A stretch of DNA of 64,000 bases from CAWARU01 sp963805795 (GTDB lineage: Bacteria > Pseudomonadota > Gammaproteobacteria > UBA6186 > Azoamicaceae), in the NCBI GenBank assembly GCA_963805795.1, contig CAWDVG010000001.1, positions 868,001 to 932,000 on the forward strand. Reading direction: 5' to 3'. Below the pieces are notes generated by a model. It did no database searches and was not told the DNA's origin. It saw only the letters and a list, made by a program, of their open reading frames with translations. Of this stretch, positions 18,095 to 26,338 are shown in pieces (position 1 is the stretch's first letter; every line of letters begins with the position of its first letter). Both the position numbers and the translations under genes were made by a program.

Positions 18095-18673
18095 TTATAA
18101 TTTAGCTGTATATTGTTCTCGAGCAGCAACCGTTTCTGCCGATAATTGCCAATATTCGAAGTTAATATTAAGTTTAGACACTAATGAAACAACGATGCTT
18201 TCAAAGAATGACCTTTTAGTGGCATTATAACGTTCAATGCTATCGTTTAGAGCTTGCTTAGCAAATGCCAATTTATTTTCAGTGTTGACAATTTCTTCCT
18301 GTAATTGCATGGCATTTTTGCTGGCCTTTAGATCGGGATATTGTTCGAAGAGAACATTAAGATTCGAAGCAATTCGGGATATCCCATTTTCAGCTTCGAT
18401 TCTTGCTTTTTGATCACCTGCAGCAGCAGCCGAAACAGCTTGACTTCTTAAAGCCACAACATCCTTTAATGTTGTTTTTTCGTAATCCATATATTTTTTT
18501 ACGACTTCAATTAACGATTCAAATACTTTAAAACGTCGATCGAGTTGAATGTCAATTTGTTTTTGATTGTTTCTAATGGCTTCGATCATTCGAATTAATT
18601 TGTTATAGATACCAACAAACCATAGAAAAATAATTGCAAGAATGATGATTATCCCAACCCATATGTTTTGCAT
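18095..18673 (-). CDS. lemA: LemA family membrane protein
   Basis: This 192-residue protein has one N-terminal membrane helix (residues 5-25) and a long helical periplasmic domain with the LemA signature: YNKLIRMIEAIRNNQKQIDI, LDRRFKVFESLIEVVKKYM, and the ending INFEYWQLSAETVAAREQY. Its function is unclear; it commonly accompanies M48 proteases such as the htpX homologue that follows. GAGG lies 7 nt before the ATG. Length and domain coverage are normal for the family. Confidence 0.93.
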   Translation of the reverse strand: MQNIWVGIIIILAIIFLWFVGIYNKLIRMIEAIRNNQKQIDIQLDRRFKVFESLIEVVKKYMDYEKTTLKDVVALRSQAVSAAAAGDQKARIEAENGISRIASNLNVLFEQYPDLKASKNAMQLQEEIVNTENKLAFAKQALNDSIERYNATKRSFFESIVVSLVSKLNINFEYWQLSAETVAAREQYTAKL

Positions 18674-18803
18674 ATATTTGCCTCAAATTTTATTACAATA
18701 ATCTATATATAATATATCCCCATATATTAGTATCGGCTAAATTTTTAGAATATGAAGTCACGTGTTATTACTTATCGTTATGACCTATTCCAAATTCTGT
18801 AGA

Positions 18804-19565
18804 TTATCCCCCCTTGTTATTTTGCGTTTTATTTCCAAGAAACGTTAGTAATTCCACCGGGACAGGAAAAATAATGGTTGAATTTTGTTCGTCCGCAACA
18901 TCTGATAGGGTTTGCAAGTAGCGTAATTGTAAAGCAGTGGGTTCCTCTGCTAGAATCTTGGCTGCAGATAACAGTTTTTCTGAAGCCTGGAACTCACCAT
19001 CCGCATGAATCACCTTGGCTCTTCGTTCCCTTTCTGCTTCAGCTTGTTTGGCAATCGCTCGTATCATAGATTCATTGATATCGATATGTTTGATCTCGAC
19101 CATGGATATTTTTATTCCCCAGAGCTCTGTTTGCTCGTCTAGTATTTTCTGAATATCTATATTCAGTTTTGTTCTATCAGATAACATTTGATCTAATTCA
19201 TGTTGTCCTAGGACAGAACGTAGTGTCGTTTGCGATAACTGGCTGACGGCTTCCAAATAGTTTTGAACTTGGATGATGGCATGTTCTGGGTCTATGACTC
19301 GGAAATAAACAACAGCACTGACCCTAACAGAAACATTGTCGCGAGAAATAACATCTTGTGGTGGCACATCCATTACAATAGTTCGTAGCTCTATTCTGGC
19401 AATTTGTTGAATAAATGGAATGATAAAAATAAGACCCGGTCCCTTGACCTTCGTGAAACGACCTAGGGTAAAAACAACCGCCCGTTCATACTCCCATAGA
19501 ATACGAAAACAAGTAAATAAAATGATAATAATTATCAGAAGGCAGAAAAATAGCATATGCATCAT
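18804..19565 (-). CDS. SPFH/band-7 slipin (stomatin-like) protein
   Basis: This is a membrane-anchored SPFH-domain protein of 253 residues in the bacterial slipin/stomatin family. It has an N-terminal hydrophobic helix (4-24), then the band-7 core: EYERAVVFTLGRFTKVKGPG, DVPPQDVISRDNVSVRVSAV and LRSVLGQHELDQMLSDR. A charged helix follows (RAIAKQAEAERERRAKVIHA). Such proteins form microdomain scaffolds and can modulate membrane proteases. The usual nfeD partner gene is absent; instead lemA and htpX lie downstream, consistent with membrane protein quality control. The exact start is uncertain: ATG 19565 or 19562 both follow TTGGAG. Confidence 0.9.
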   Translation of the reverse strand: MMHMLFFCLLIIIIILFTCFRILWEYERAVVFTLGRFTKVKGPGLIFIIPFIQQIARIELRTIVMDVPPQDVISRDNVSVRVSAVVYFRVIDPEHAIIQVQNYLEAVSQLSQTTLRSVLGQHELDQMLSDRTKLNIDIQKILDEQTELWGIKISMVEIKHIDINESMIRAIAKQAEAERERRAKVIHADGEFQASEKLLSAAKILAEEPTALQLRYLQTLSDVADEQNSTIIFPVPVELLTFLGNKTQNNKGG

Positions 19566-19620
19566 AAGACTCCAAGTCTTTTATGAATATTTATGATTAA
19601 CGTTTCTTTGATTATATAGT

Positions 19621-20046
19621 TTAGTCTATATTTGACAGGGTCTGAGATAGGGATATGTTAATTTTTTTGATAAAATCCTCTATTACAACGGCAGGATATT
19701 CCTTCCTGGCACCTATTCCCCAGACAGGCTTTGGCCAAGCAAAATCCTGTTTGTATCGGGCAATAATGTGAATATGAAGTTGTGGAATCACATTTCCTAA
19801 AGCAGCCATATTTATCTTATCAGCCTGAAAAAAATTCTGTGCCCATTTTGAAATGCTGCTAATTTCATGGAATAATTGGATCTGATCTTTTGCATCGAGT
19901 TGATATATTTCAGTTATATTAGGTTTTCTAGGCACTAAAATAAACCAAGGAATTCTATTATCATTCATCAATAATAACCTAGAAATAGGCAGTTCATCGA
20001 TAAACAGAGTATCAGATTCCAATTGGGGGTTAAGCGTAAATGTCAT
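19621..20046 (-). CDS. HIT family hydrolase
   Basis: This is a 141-residue histidine-triad-superfamily protein. The catalytic-loop motif reads PQLHIHIIAR, in which the first histidine of the usual H-x-H-x-H triad is Gln. That is the usual form in one proteobacterial branch of the family and is not necessarily inactivating. Members hydrolyse nucleotidyl phosphoramidates or dinucleoside polyphosphates in the cytosol. AGGAA lies upstream of ATG 20046. The substrate is not predictable. Confidence 0.9.
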   Translation of the reverse strand: MTFTLNPQLESDTLFIDELPISRLLLMNDNRIPWFILVPRKPNITEIYQLDAKDQIQLFHEISSISKWAQNFFQADKINMAALGNVIPQLHIHIIARYKQDFAWPKPVWGIGARKEYPAVVIEDFIKKINISLSQTLSNID

Positions 20047-20066
20047 GAGTATTTCCTAAAATAAAT

Positions 20067-20193
20067 CTATACTCTTCGTCTTTCAAGCTGCGGCTGTGTT
20101 GCCTGTTCAATTTGCTGCTCACATACTCATTTGTATGCCGCGCTGTAAATCTTCACAGGCGCCTTGTCGCAACTCGAAATGCTTTGGGTATAG
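20067..20193. repeat. MITE-like imperfect palindromic repeat, long copy
   Basis: This is a 127-bp intergenic element bounded by imperfect terminal inverted repeats of about 26 bp. The left end begins CTATACTCTTCGTCTTTCAA; the complement of the right end begins CTATACCCAAAGCATTTCGA. The right end matches a shorter element at 52988-53044 (TACCCAAAGCATTTTAAGTT). Internal sequence is more GC-rich than the surroundings. Consistent with a non-autonomous palindromic element; no transposase is linked. Confidence 0.6.
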
Positions 20194-20213
20194 AGAGTCC
20201 TATTTCTACTTTG

Positions 20214-20492
20214 TTACTGATCCAGAAAACGCGCTAAGATCTTTTCTTTAACATTTTCTCGCTCAGATAAGGGATCAATCTTCACGAAAATATCAACCAC
20301 CCCAATACCAGAGTAGCCCGTTGCTTTTATTCCTCCCTCAACATCCATCTTAAATCGGAGCTGGCCAGGTGCATAGCGATGTCGGCAGGCTTCGGAAATC
20401 CCAAGGACAACTTTCTTGACCCCAGGGAGCTCTTCTAACCAGAGTATATTGCGCTTAAGATGTTTATCTACACTAGTATGTTTACCTTTCAT
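20214..20492 (-). CDS. Conserved-looking small protein of unknown function
   Basis: This is a 92-residue soluble alpha/beta-type protein with no family I can name. It begins 6 nt after the stop codon of the GIN-domain gene on the same strand and has no clear ribosome binding site. Translation is therefore probably coupled to that gene. Composition is ordinary coding (RHRYAPGQLRFKMDVEGG, GYSGIGVVDIFVKIDPLSER), with no signal peptide or membrane helix. Function unknown. Confidence 0.65.
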   Translation of the reverse strand: MKGKHTSVDKHLKRNILWLEELPGVKKVVLGISEACRHRYAPGQLRFKMDVEGGIKATGYSGIGVVDIFVKIDPLSERENVKEKILARFLDQ

Positions 20493-20498
20493 TAGGTT

Positions 20499-21248
20499 TT
20501 ATTGGCAAATGTTCTCTGGTGATGTTTCAATAACTGCTTTTGCAGAGACTTCTTTCGTAAGGGTGGGTGTACCACAATAGCGAACTGTACCCTCTTTAGG
20601 GATGGTTATTTTCAGTGTTTTGCTTGCATTTAAGGTGGCTATACCAGTTCCTTGAATATCAATAGCCACATCTTCACCTTTTAACTCTGTTCCAATAAAT
20701 TCCCCTGCGCCTTTAATTTGTATTTCTTGGGTATTGGCTGTTCCATGCGCTTTTATTTTTCCTGCGCCCTGAATATTGGCAATTAATTTTTTGACATTTA
20801 GATTCACATTCATCTCGCCAAAGCTCATGATTTCCAGTGTTAACTCGTTTGTGTTCAGACCTTCCTCAATAAAAACGGTTGATGAACTTAGTGATTGTAT
20901 GCTATCCAGATCTTTAATTGTTAAATAATAATTAATTTCGGCGCGAGAATTTTCTTGTGCACCTTTAAAATCCAGACGTAATGTTTTTTCATCTACTGTT
21001 GCGCTAATTAAGGGTAATAATGCGGCATCCGTTTTTACAGAAAGGCTCTGTTCTTTGCCTTGTTTGATATGTAGATTACCGATGCCGACTGCTATTATTT
21101 TATTAAAATAAGGTAATGTTTTAGGTTGAGTAGATACATTTCCTGATCCCTCTTTATTTTGAGGAGGATCCTCTGGATAAGCTGGGAACGAACATAGACA
21201 TAATAATCCAGCTAATACCCAAATTAATGATTTAGTCATATTTTTCAT
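20499..21248 (-). CDS. Secreted GIN-domain (DUF2807) beta-helix protein
   Basis: This is an exported protein of 249 residues with a signal peptide (1-25, hydrophobic core LIWVLAGLLCLCSF). The mature part matches the DUF2807/GIN pattern: FNKIIAVGIGNLHIKQGKEQ, then short repeated strands with IQGAGKIKAHG, IKGAGEFIGTEL and IQGTGIATLNA that should form a right-handed beta-helix. Family members are envelope proteins of unknown function, sometimes called putative adhesin heads. It probably forms an operon with the small gene downstream. Confidence 0.85.
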   Translation of the reverse strand: MKNMTKSLIWVLAGLLCLCSFPAYPEDPPQNKEGSGNVSTQPKTLPYFNKIIAVGIGNLHIKQGKEQSLSVKTDAALLPLISATVDEKTLRLDFKGAQENSRAEINYYLTIKDLDSIQSLSSSTVFIEEGLNTNELTLEIMSFGEMNVNLNVKKLIANIQGAGKIKAHGTANTQEIQIKGAGEFIGTELKGEDVAIDIQGTGIATLNASKTLKITIPKEGTVRYCGTPTLTKEVSAKAVIETSPENICQ

Positions 21249-21270
21249 AGTATTTTTACTTCCCTTATTT

Positions 21271-21330
21271 GTTTGAAGAACTCCCGACTGATAGTCGGGG
21301 AGATTCTTCTCGGTAAAGAAGGCTGCTTTT
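21271..21330. repeat. Two-hairpin repeat element, copy 1
   Basis: This copy starts GTTTGAAGAACTCCCGACTG and contains a long stem (GAAGAACTCCCGACT against AGTCGGGGAGATTCTTC, with bulges). A second small hairpin (CTTC...GAAG) and a T-tract (CTTTTTT) follow. It is about 85% identical by eye to the element at 29753-29815. It could be a terminator read in the plus direction, or the end of an IS200/IS605-type element. It lies between two minus-strand genes. Confidence 0.6.
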
Positions 21331-21335
21331 TTATT

Positions 21336-21377
21336 GGCTTACTCACCTCCCCTTAAAGGGGGAGGTGAGTGCAAGCC
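21336..21377. repeat. Long GC-rich palindrome
   Basis: A nearly perfect inverted repeat: GGCTTACTCACCTCCCC pairs with GGGGGAGGTGAGTGCAAGCC around a short TTAAA loop. It lies 54 nt upstream (plus-strand order) of the stop codon of the FecR/DUF6600 gene. It would form a very stable hairpin in that transcript and could terminate or stabilise it. Confidence 0.6.
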
Positions 21378-21431
21378 TTCCCGTTCAATATATTTTCCAT
21401 TTTTTTACCTACAGAGATTAACTTACAGGGA

Positions 21432-23429
21432 TTAATGATGTCTACCCCGCTCTTCTTGATGCCCGCCACCGCTAGAACCGCCCCCTCCCCTTGGGCTTGG
21501 CGCCGCCGCACCACCACCCGCTCTATTTGGAGCAGCCCCCTCTTTGAAATGTTGTTCGCCACCTCTATTGACTGGAGCATAATTGGGCTGATAATGCTGT
21601 TCTGCCCCTCGATTTATCGGAGAATAAATAGGTTGATGTTCATAATGGGACTCCATTCCTCTATTTTGAGTCGAATTAACCGATGGCAGTGGAACTCTAA
21701 CCTCATTAGGGTAAGTCCTAACTTCATTTGTTCTTGATTCACGATTATAAGATCGTGCTGCACTTGATGTTTCTCTTTGGTTATAATAATTTTCATCTTC
21801 ATAAGGTAAATAGTGGTATTCTAAAGGAGTGTGTTGCGGCGTTACTTGAATATTCTTGGGAATTGCATGTTCCGGATATTCAGAAACAAAGCCCCCTGGA
21901 TGCAAGGCTTTAGTTGCTGTAGTACTAGGATTTATTGCGGTGCTAGGATTTATTTGTCGAATATTTGGACGGGGTAGTCCAGCAGAAGTCTTGTTTTGTA
22001 TTGTGTTTGTAACCCCATTTTTTTCTCTTAAAGTTCCTTGTTCGCCCGTAATAGCAGACGAGAATTTAGGAGGAGTATTTTTTGCTATCGTTTCGCGTTC
22101 TAGAGCTGCTGTTGAAGGTTTTGCAATAGCTGTTTTAGCATGACCAGTAACACTCGAAAGTAAGGGCTCAACATTTGCTTTAGTATGTACATTACTGTTC
22201 TGTACAACATTATTTGGAACGGTTTGCAATGCTCGTGAAGCAATTGTACCTTGTCTAAAGGCGGTTCTTGGGACTGCTGTTACTGCCGTTTTCGATAAAT
22301 TTCCAAATCTTGTTATCGGGGTATGATTTCTATAAATATTTGTAAGGCGTCTATTGTCTATACGTATATTGCCTGCATTGATATTAATAAAATAATTGAT
22401 ACCAACAGGATAAGGTGGCCAAAAATAGTCAAAGGGACCTAAAGGAAACCAACCAATATTCGCACCTAAGTTAAGAAACCCTACAAGGGCAGCAGCATAA
22501 AAAGGTGCAACATTATAGGGCCCTGGAACCCAATACCAGCGATCACTATATAACCAACGACCGTAATGGTAGGGTGCAAATCCCCAAGGTGCTTCATCAA
22601 TCCATGTCCAACCCCAAGGATCTATCCAAGACCAACTACCACTTTGGTATGGTACCCAGTCATCGGCGACATTGCTTGGGTACCAGACTGGCCCATAATC
22701 TGCCAATTGAGTCCATACCCCATTTGTCTCTAGATCTTCATAGCCAATGACATCGGATGAAACATATTGATTTGTGGTTACTACACTAGACTTTTTATCG
22801 CGATCAAAGCACCAGTGATCAAAATCATCTTTGCTCAGATCCAAAACTTGTAGATTGGTTAAATCAGATCCATCAAAACTTAAAGCTTCATTTTCTTTAA
22901 TAGCATGTGTTGCATTTTCTCCATATATAGTTGCTTCCCCACGGAAAACTTTAACAATTGTTGTGTGAGCTTCTGGATCGACGTCTACACGATAATGCCC
23001 TGGGTTTTGAATAACAAAGGCCAAATTGGGGGTATCAATTTCAACAACTTGATCTGGGGATATTTTTCGGATGCGAATATTGATGCTACCTTCTGTTACT
23101 TGAAATTGGGCAATCCGATCATCCAAATTAAGTATAGAAAGATTAGTTCTTGCGCCAACACAAAGAGTAGGCCCGCCTAATTGTAATTCTGCAAGGCCAT
23201 CGTCGCCAACCCATAATCGATCCCCTAGAGTTAGGGGACGATTTATGATGCCCTCTAGCCAGTCTTCACTGCCCGAAGGCAAAAAACTAACAGAACCTAC
23301 TTTTTGACTAAGTCTGGCCACCCTCCCCGGAGGGTCTGCTAAGACTTGAGTAGGTAAAAAAATAAGAACAAAGCTGAAAATCAGGACCCATATGTCTTGC
23401 CCCATCTTTAGGCTTTTGAATTTTATCAT
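21432..23429 (-). CDS. Secreted FecR-domain / DUF6600 YXWGXW-repeat protein
   Basis: This is an exported 665-residue protein with a signal peptide ending near LPTQVLA (residue 31). Residues about 38-190 form a FecR-type beta-sandwich (RVARLSQKVGSVSFLPSG, WVGDDGLAELQLGG, VEIDTPNLAFVIQNPGHYRV). Residues about 230-340 carry aromatic Tyr/Trp-Gly repeats (WIDPWGWTWIDEAPWGFAPY, HYGRWLYSDRWYWVPG) typical of the DUF6600/YXWGXW family. The C-terminal 250 residues are low-complexity and end in a Gly/His/Arg-rich tail. No transmembrane anti-sigma segment is present, so this is not a classical FecR regulator. Probably periplasmic or surface-located; function unknown. Confidence 0.85.
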   Translation of the reverse strand: MIKFKSLKMGQDIWVLIFSFVLIFLPTQVLADPPGRVARLSQKVGSVSFLPSGSEDWLEGIINRPLTLGDRLWVGDDGLAELQLGGPTLCVGARTNLSILNLDDRIAQFQVTEGSINIRIRKISPDQVVEIDTPNLAFVIQNPGHYRVDVDPEAHTTIVKVFRGEATIYGENATHAIKENEALSFDGSDLTNLQVLDLSKDDFDHWCFDRDKKSSVVTTNQYVSSDVIGYEDLETNGVWTQLADYGPVWYPSNVADDWVPYQSGSWSWIDPWGWTWIDEAPWGFAPYHYGRWLYSDRWYWVPGPYNVAPFYAAALVGFLNLGANIGWFPLGPFDYFWPPYPVGINYFININAGNIRIDNRRLTNIYRNHTPITRFGNLSKTAVTAVPRTAFRQGTIASRALQTVPNNVVQNSNVHTKANVEPLLSSVTGHAKTAIAKPSTAALERETIAKNTPPKFSSAITGEQGTLREKNGVTNTIQNKTSAGLPRPNIRQINPSTAINPSTTATKALHPGGFVSEYPEHAIPKNIQVTPQHTPLEYHYLPYEDENYYNQRETSSAARSYNRESRTNEVRTYPNEVRVPLPSVNSTQNRGMESHYEHQPIYSPINRGAEQHYQPNYAPVNRGGEQHFKEGAAPNRAGGGAAAPSPRGGGGSSGGGHQEERGRHH

Positions 23430-23551
23430 ATTATCCCTAATTTACCTATCCCTCTTGTAGTTTACAACTAAGCTAAGAATAGCTGAATGCCCCATAATCT
23501 TCCAGCATAACGCTTATTTATGTAGCTTGAACATAAAGCATTACTTGACAA

Positions 23552-24013
23552 TTATCTTACGGGTTCAGAGCCTGGTGGGTAAACATATACAGAGGAAAAA
23601 GGCACCGGTGAAATCTGTTCAGAAAAAACCGGCTTGGTAACTATTACTTGAGTTTGCACAGGTGTGGGTAGTGGCCTAGGAATAAATTGAATATCACTTG
23701 GTCTTTTAAGTATAACAGTTTTTGGAGCGCTAGTTTCGGAGAAACCAATAATATAGCCATTTTCATCTCGCACCACCCCATTATTATACCAACCCAGAAA
23801 TTTACCATTAAAACCATAAATTGCACCTGTTTCGCGGTTAATATAGGCTACCGGCACACCGGAAGATAGATAGATAGAATTGGCTGTGGGGTCAAGAAAA
23901 CCGGCAAATTGACCAGTAGCATCATATAATACTACATCGTTCTGAGCAAAAGCGGGGGTTGAAAAATTGAAAAATAAAGATAAAAGAAACAATATGCCAG
24001 ATTTTTTCATCAA
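23552..24013 (-). CDS. Secreted beta-flower-domain protein
   Basis: This 153-residue protein has a signal peptide (1-23, ending PAFA). The mature N-terminal half contains short repeating strand motifs: VVLYDATGQFAGFLD, AIYGFNGKFLGWYNNG and VRDENGYIIGFSE. These match the four-fold beta-flower domain family. The C-terminal half is Pro-rich. AAGGGG lies 6 nt before ATG 24013. It is encoded upstream of the FecR/DUF6600 protein on the same strand and probably shares its envelope location. Function unknown. Confidence 0.8.
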   Translation of the reverse strand: MMKKSGILFLLSLFFNFSTPAFAQNDVVLYDATGQFAGFLDPTANSIYLSSGVPVAYINRETGAIYGFNGKFLGWYNNGVVRDENGYIIGFSETSAPKTVILKRPSDIQFIPRPLPTPVQTQVIVTKPVFSEQISPVPFSSVYVYPPGSEPVR

Positions 24014-24225
24014 TTACCCCTTAAGTCATAATAAGCACAAGATAACTTATTTTATATATAAGTATAGTTCTATTCTTATCAATTTATTGATACAAAATCC
24101 ATTGTTGGAAACATGAATAGGGGTAGCTACACCTTGCAAAATCCATTCGAGACTATTTAAACCATTTTCGTAATGCTCGGTCTAATATTTACCAATATAT
24201 AGGCTTATTATTATGTTAGCAGAAA

Positions 24226-26331
24226 ATGGATATGAGTAACAAAAACCTTAATACAACTGTAAATTCTAAAATTTTAACACGATCATCATCAACATCAAGG
24301 CAATTATTTGGTGATGATGGTAAAAATCTATTTGAAATTATTCAAGAATGTAATAATGCACAAGATTTAGAACTTTTAATGAAAGCAATTCATAATGTCA
24401 AAGAATTTAAAGATGAAGTGAACGAAGAGATTCTGAAAAAAACTAACTTACTAAAAATTCATGATGCAGCGTCAGAATATAAAAAAAATATTCGAAGTGA
24501 GATAGGAAAATTAAAGAAAAAAGCTTTGCTTTATAGTGGCGCTGTTAGCACATTTAATAGCATGATGGCCAATCTACGCTCACCCCAAGAAGTAGATGTG
24601 ATCACAGAGACCATCGATGTTACAAAACAATTGATTTTGGGGGTGGGACCTGATGTGGCTAAAGCTTCGGATCCGGTTCAATTAGAAAAATCCATTGCCA
24701 TTTTAGAAAGGGTTATTAAAAATGTTCAGAAAGAAAGCAGCTCGAAATTAGATATGGATAGACTGATGGGGCTTTTGAGTTTTCAGGATTTTTCTTCTGT
24801 AAATTCACCAGAAAAAATTGCAACCACTGAAAGGATGCCTGAATTAATTATAAAAAACGCTAAAGGAAGAATTAAAGAAAGAATTCAATTCAAAGAAAAG
24901 GCACTTCTGGTCTGTTTTGAAAGAATGAGTTCGGCTGATAATGTTTCAACAGACGTCATTCGCAAACGATATGAAGCCCTAAATGCTTTAAGAGTTTCCG
25001 CAGAATCCGTAAAACATAATTTTGATGATAGATTAAATGTTTCCAATGGATTATATATTACTTCGACTGTATTTTATGTAACCAGCATGCTTTCTATGAT
25101 AGGAAGAGGTATCCCTGGTATCAATTTTATTGCGGAACCTATATCTAAATCAGCAGATTTTTTAAGTTATTTCTTTCATTCTATTGCACAAGCAAAAGAC
25201 CCTAATATTCCTAAGGAACAAGTGAATCAGAGTAATTTACAACTTAAAGAATATGGAATCGCTGAATCGGCTACTGGTGCCACAGGTTCTTTGGCACTAC
25301 TTTCAGCTATCGTTTTAGGGCCTATTCCACTCGTAGTAGGTACAGCTTTATTAGGTGTTAGCTCCACAATCGCAGTTAGAAATGTTGGAACCGAACTTGA
25401 TTATGTTAAAAGACAGTTTATCAGTGAACTCGACAAAGAGTTGCTGAAACATACAAAGTATTCAGAAAATCTTTTATCACGAGGCAGAAACAATAAATTA
25501 ACAACCCCGGAAGAAAAAAAAATATATTCTGAGGCCATGAAAGAAGAAAAAGGCATCCTAGCAAATCTTAAGGAAAGAGGTAAATTGGGTACGCTTAAGT
25601 CTAAACGTGAAAAAGAACTCTATCGAGATGCTATGAAAATATCTTCCTTAGAACATAAATATAAATCAAAAGCTATGTCTCTTTTTGGTTCTGCCTTCTT
25701 GATGAATGCAGCTATTTTGCTATTGGTGGTGGCCAGCATTTCTTTTCCACCGGCAGGGCTTGCAATCGCAGCAACAGCGATTCTAACATTTACAGTGCTT
25801 GCAGTATCTTCATCGTTGATGTCGGCTCGGGAATTTAAAAAGCAACATAATTCTGACAAACTAAGTCGTGCCATGGCAAAAGAGATAGACGAAGATGAAA
25901 TTCATGAGGCTATTCAAACGATAAAAAAAGAAGGGAACCTGATACCAGCGCCAGATATACAAAGCAAAGAACCTAGGATAACTTTTGGGGTTGATTTAAA
26001 AAAACGTTTAGATAGTTCATCAAAGAAAAGAAAACAACCATCTCCTGAGTTAGAAGTAGAAAATAGTGCTGATATTCTTCAAGAAGAACCCCCTAAAGCA
26101 AAACAAAAAAGAGAGCAGGATTCGAGCTTAGATAAATCATTAGATATCCTCACAGAGACAAAGTCTGTTGCAGAAACAAGTCCTAATCATAAAGGTCTTG
26201 AATCGGCAGGATATATTCCTTTTTATAAGGGAGCACAACAGCACACCCTTACTCATAAGGATGATAAATCTTCTGATAAACCTAAAGGTCCAACATCCCC
26301 CTCCCCTCATCCAACTAACGATAGAACCTGA
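24226..26331 (+). CDS. Effector-like helical protein with membrane hairpins and basic C-terminus
   Basis: This 701-residue protein has no recognised family. The first 270 residues are helical and charged. Hydrophobic segments follow at about 276-292, 351-384 (Gly/Ala-rich hairpin) and 485-531 (hairpin). The tail beyond residue 590 is disordered and basic, with KKRKQPSPE at 600-608 and KAKQKRE at 624-630; both resemble nuclear localisation motifs. There is no signal peptide. The membrane-hairpin architecture recalls the 723-residue protein at 11097-13268. Its stop lies 7 nt from the convergent Sel1 gene. A secreted effector role is inference. Start codon uncertain (ATG 24226 or 24232; weak ribosome site). 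Confidence 0.75.
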   Translation: MDMSNKNLNTTVNSKILTRSSSTSRQLFGDDGKNLFEIIQECNNAQDLELLMKAIHNVKEFKDEVNEEILKKTNLLKIHDAASEYKKNIRSEIGKLKKKALLYSGAVSTFNSMMANLRSPQEVDVITETIDVTKQLILGVGPDVAKASDPVQLEKSIAILERVIKNVQKESSSKLDMDRLMGLLSFQDFSSVNSPEKIATTERMPELIIKNAKGRIKERIQFKEKALLVCFERMSSADNVSTDVIRKRYEALNALRVSAESVKHNFDDRLNVSNGLYITSTVFYVTSMLSMIGRGIPGINFIAEPISKSADFLSYFFHSIAQAKDPNIPKEQVNQSNLQLKEYGIAESATGATGSLALLSAIVLGPIPLVVGTALLGVSSTIAVRNVGTELDYVKRQFISELDKELLKHTKYSENLLSRGRNNKLTTPEEKKIYSEAMKEEKGILANLKERGKLGTLKSKREKELYRDAMKISSLEHKYKSKAMSLFGSAFLMNAAILLLVVASISFPPAGLAIAATAILTFTVLAVSSSLMSAREFKKQHNSDKLSRAMAKEIDEDEIHEAIQTIKKEGNLIPAPDIQSKEPRITFGVDLKKRLDSSSKKRKQPSPELEVENSADILQEEPPKAKQKREQDSSLDKSLDILTETKSVAETSPNHKGLESAGYIPFYKGAQQHTLTHKDDKSSDKPKGPTSPSPHPTNDRT

Positions 26332-26338
26332 TTCTTGT

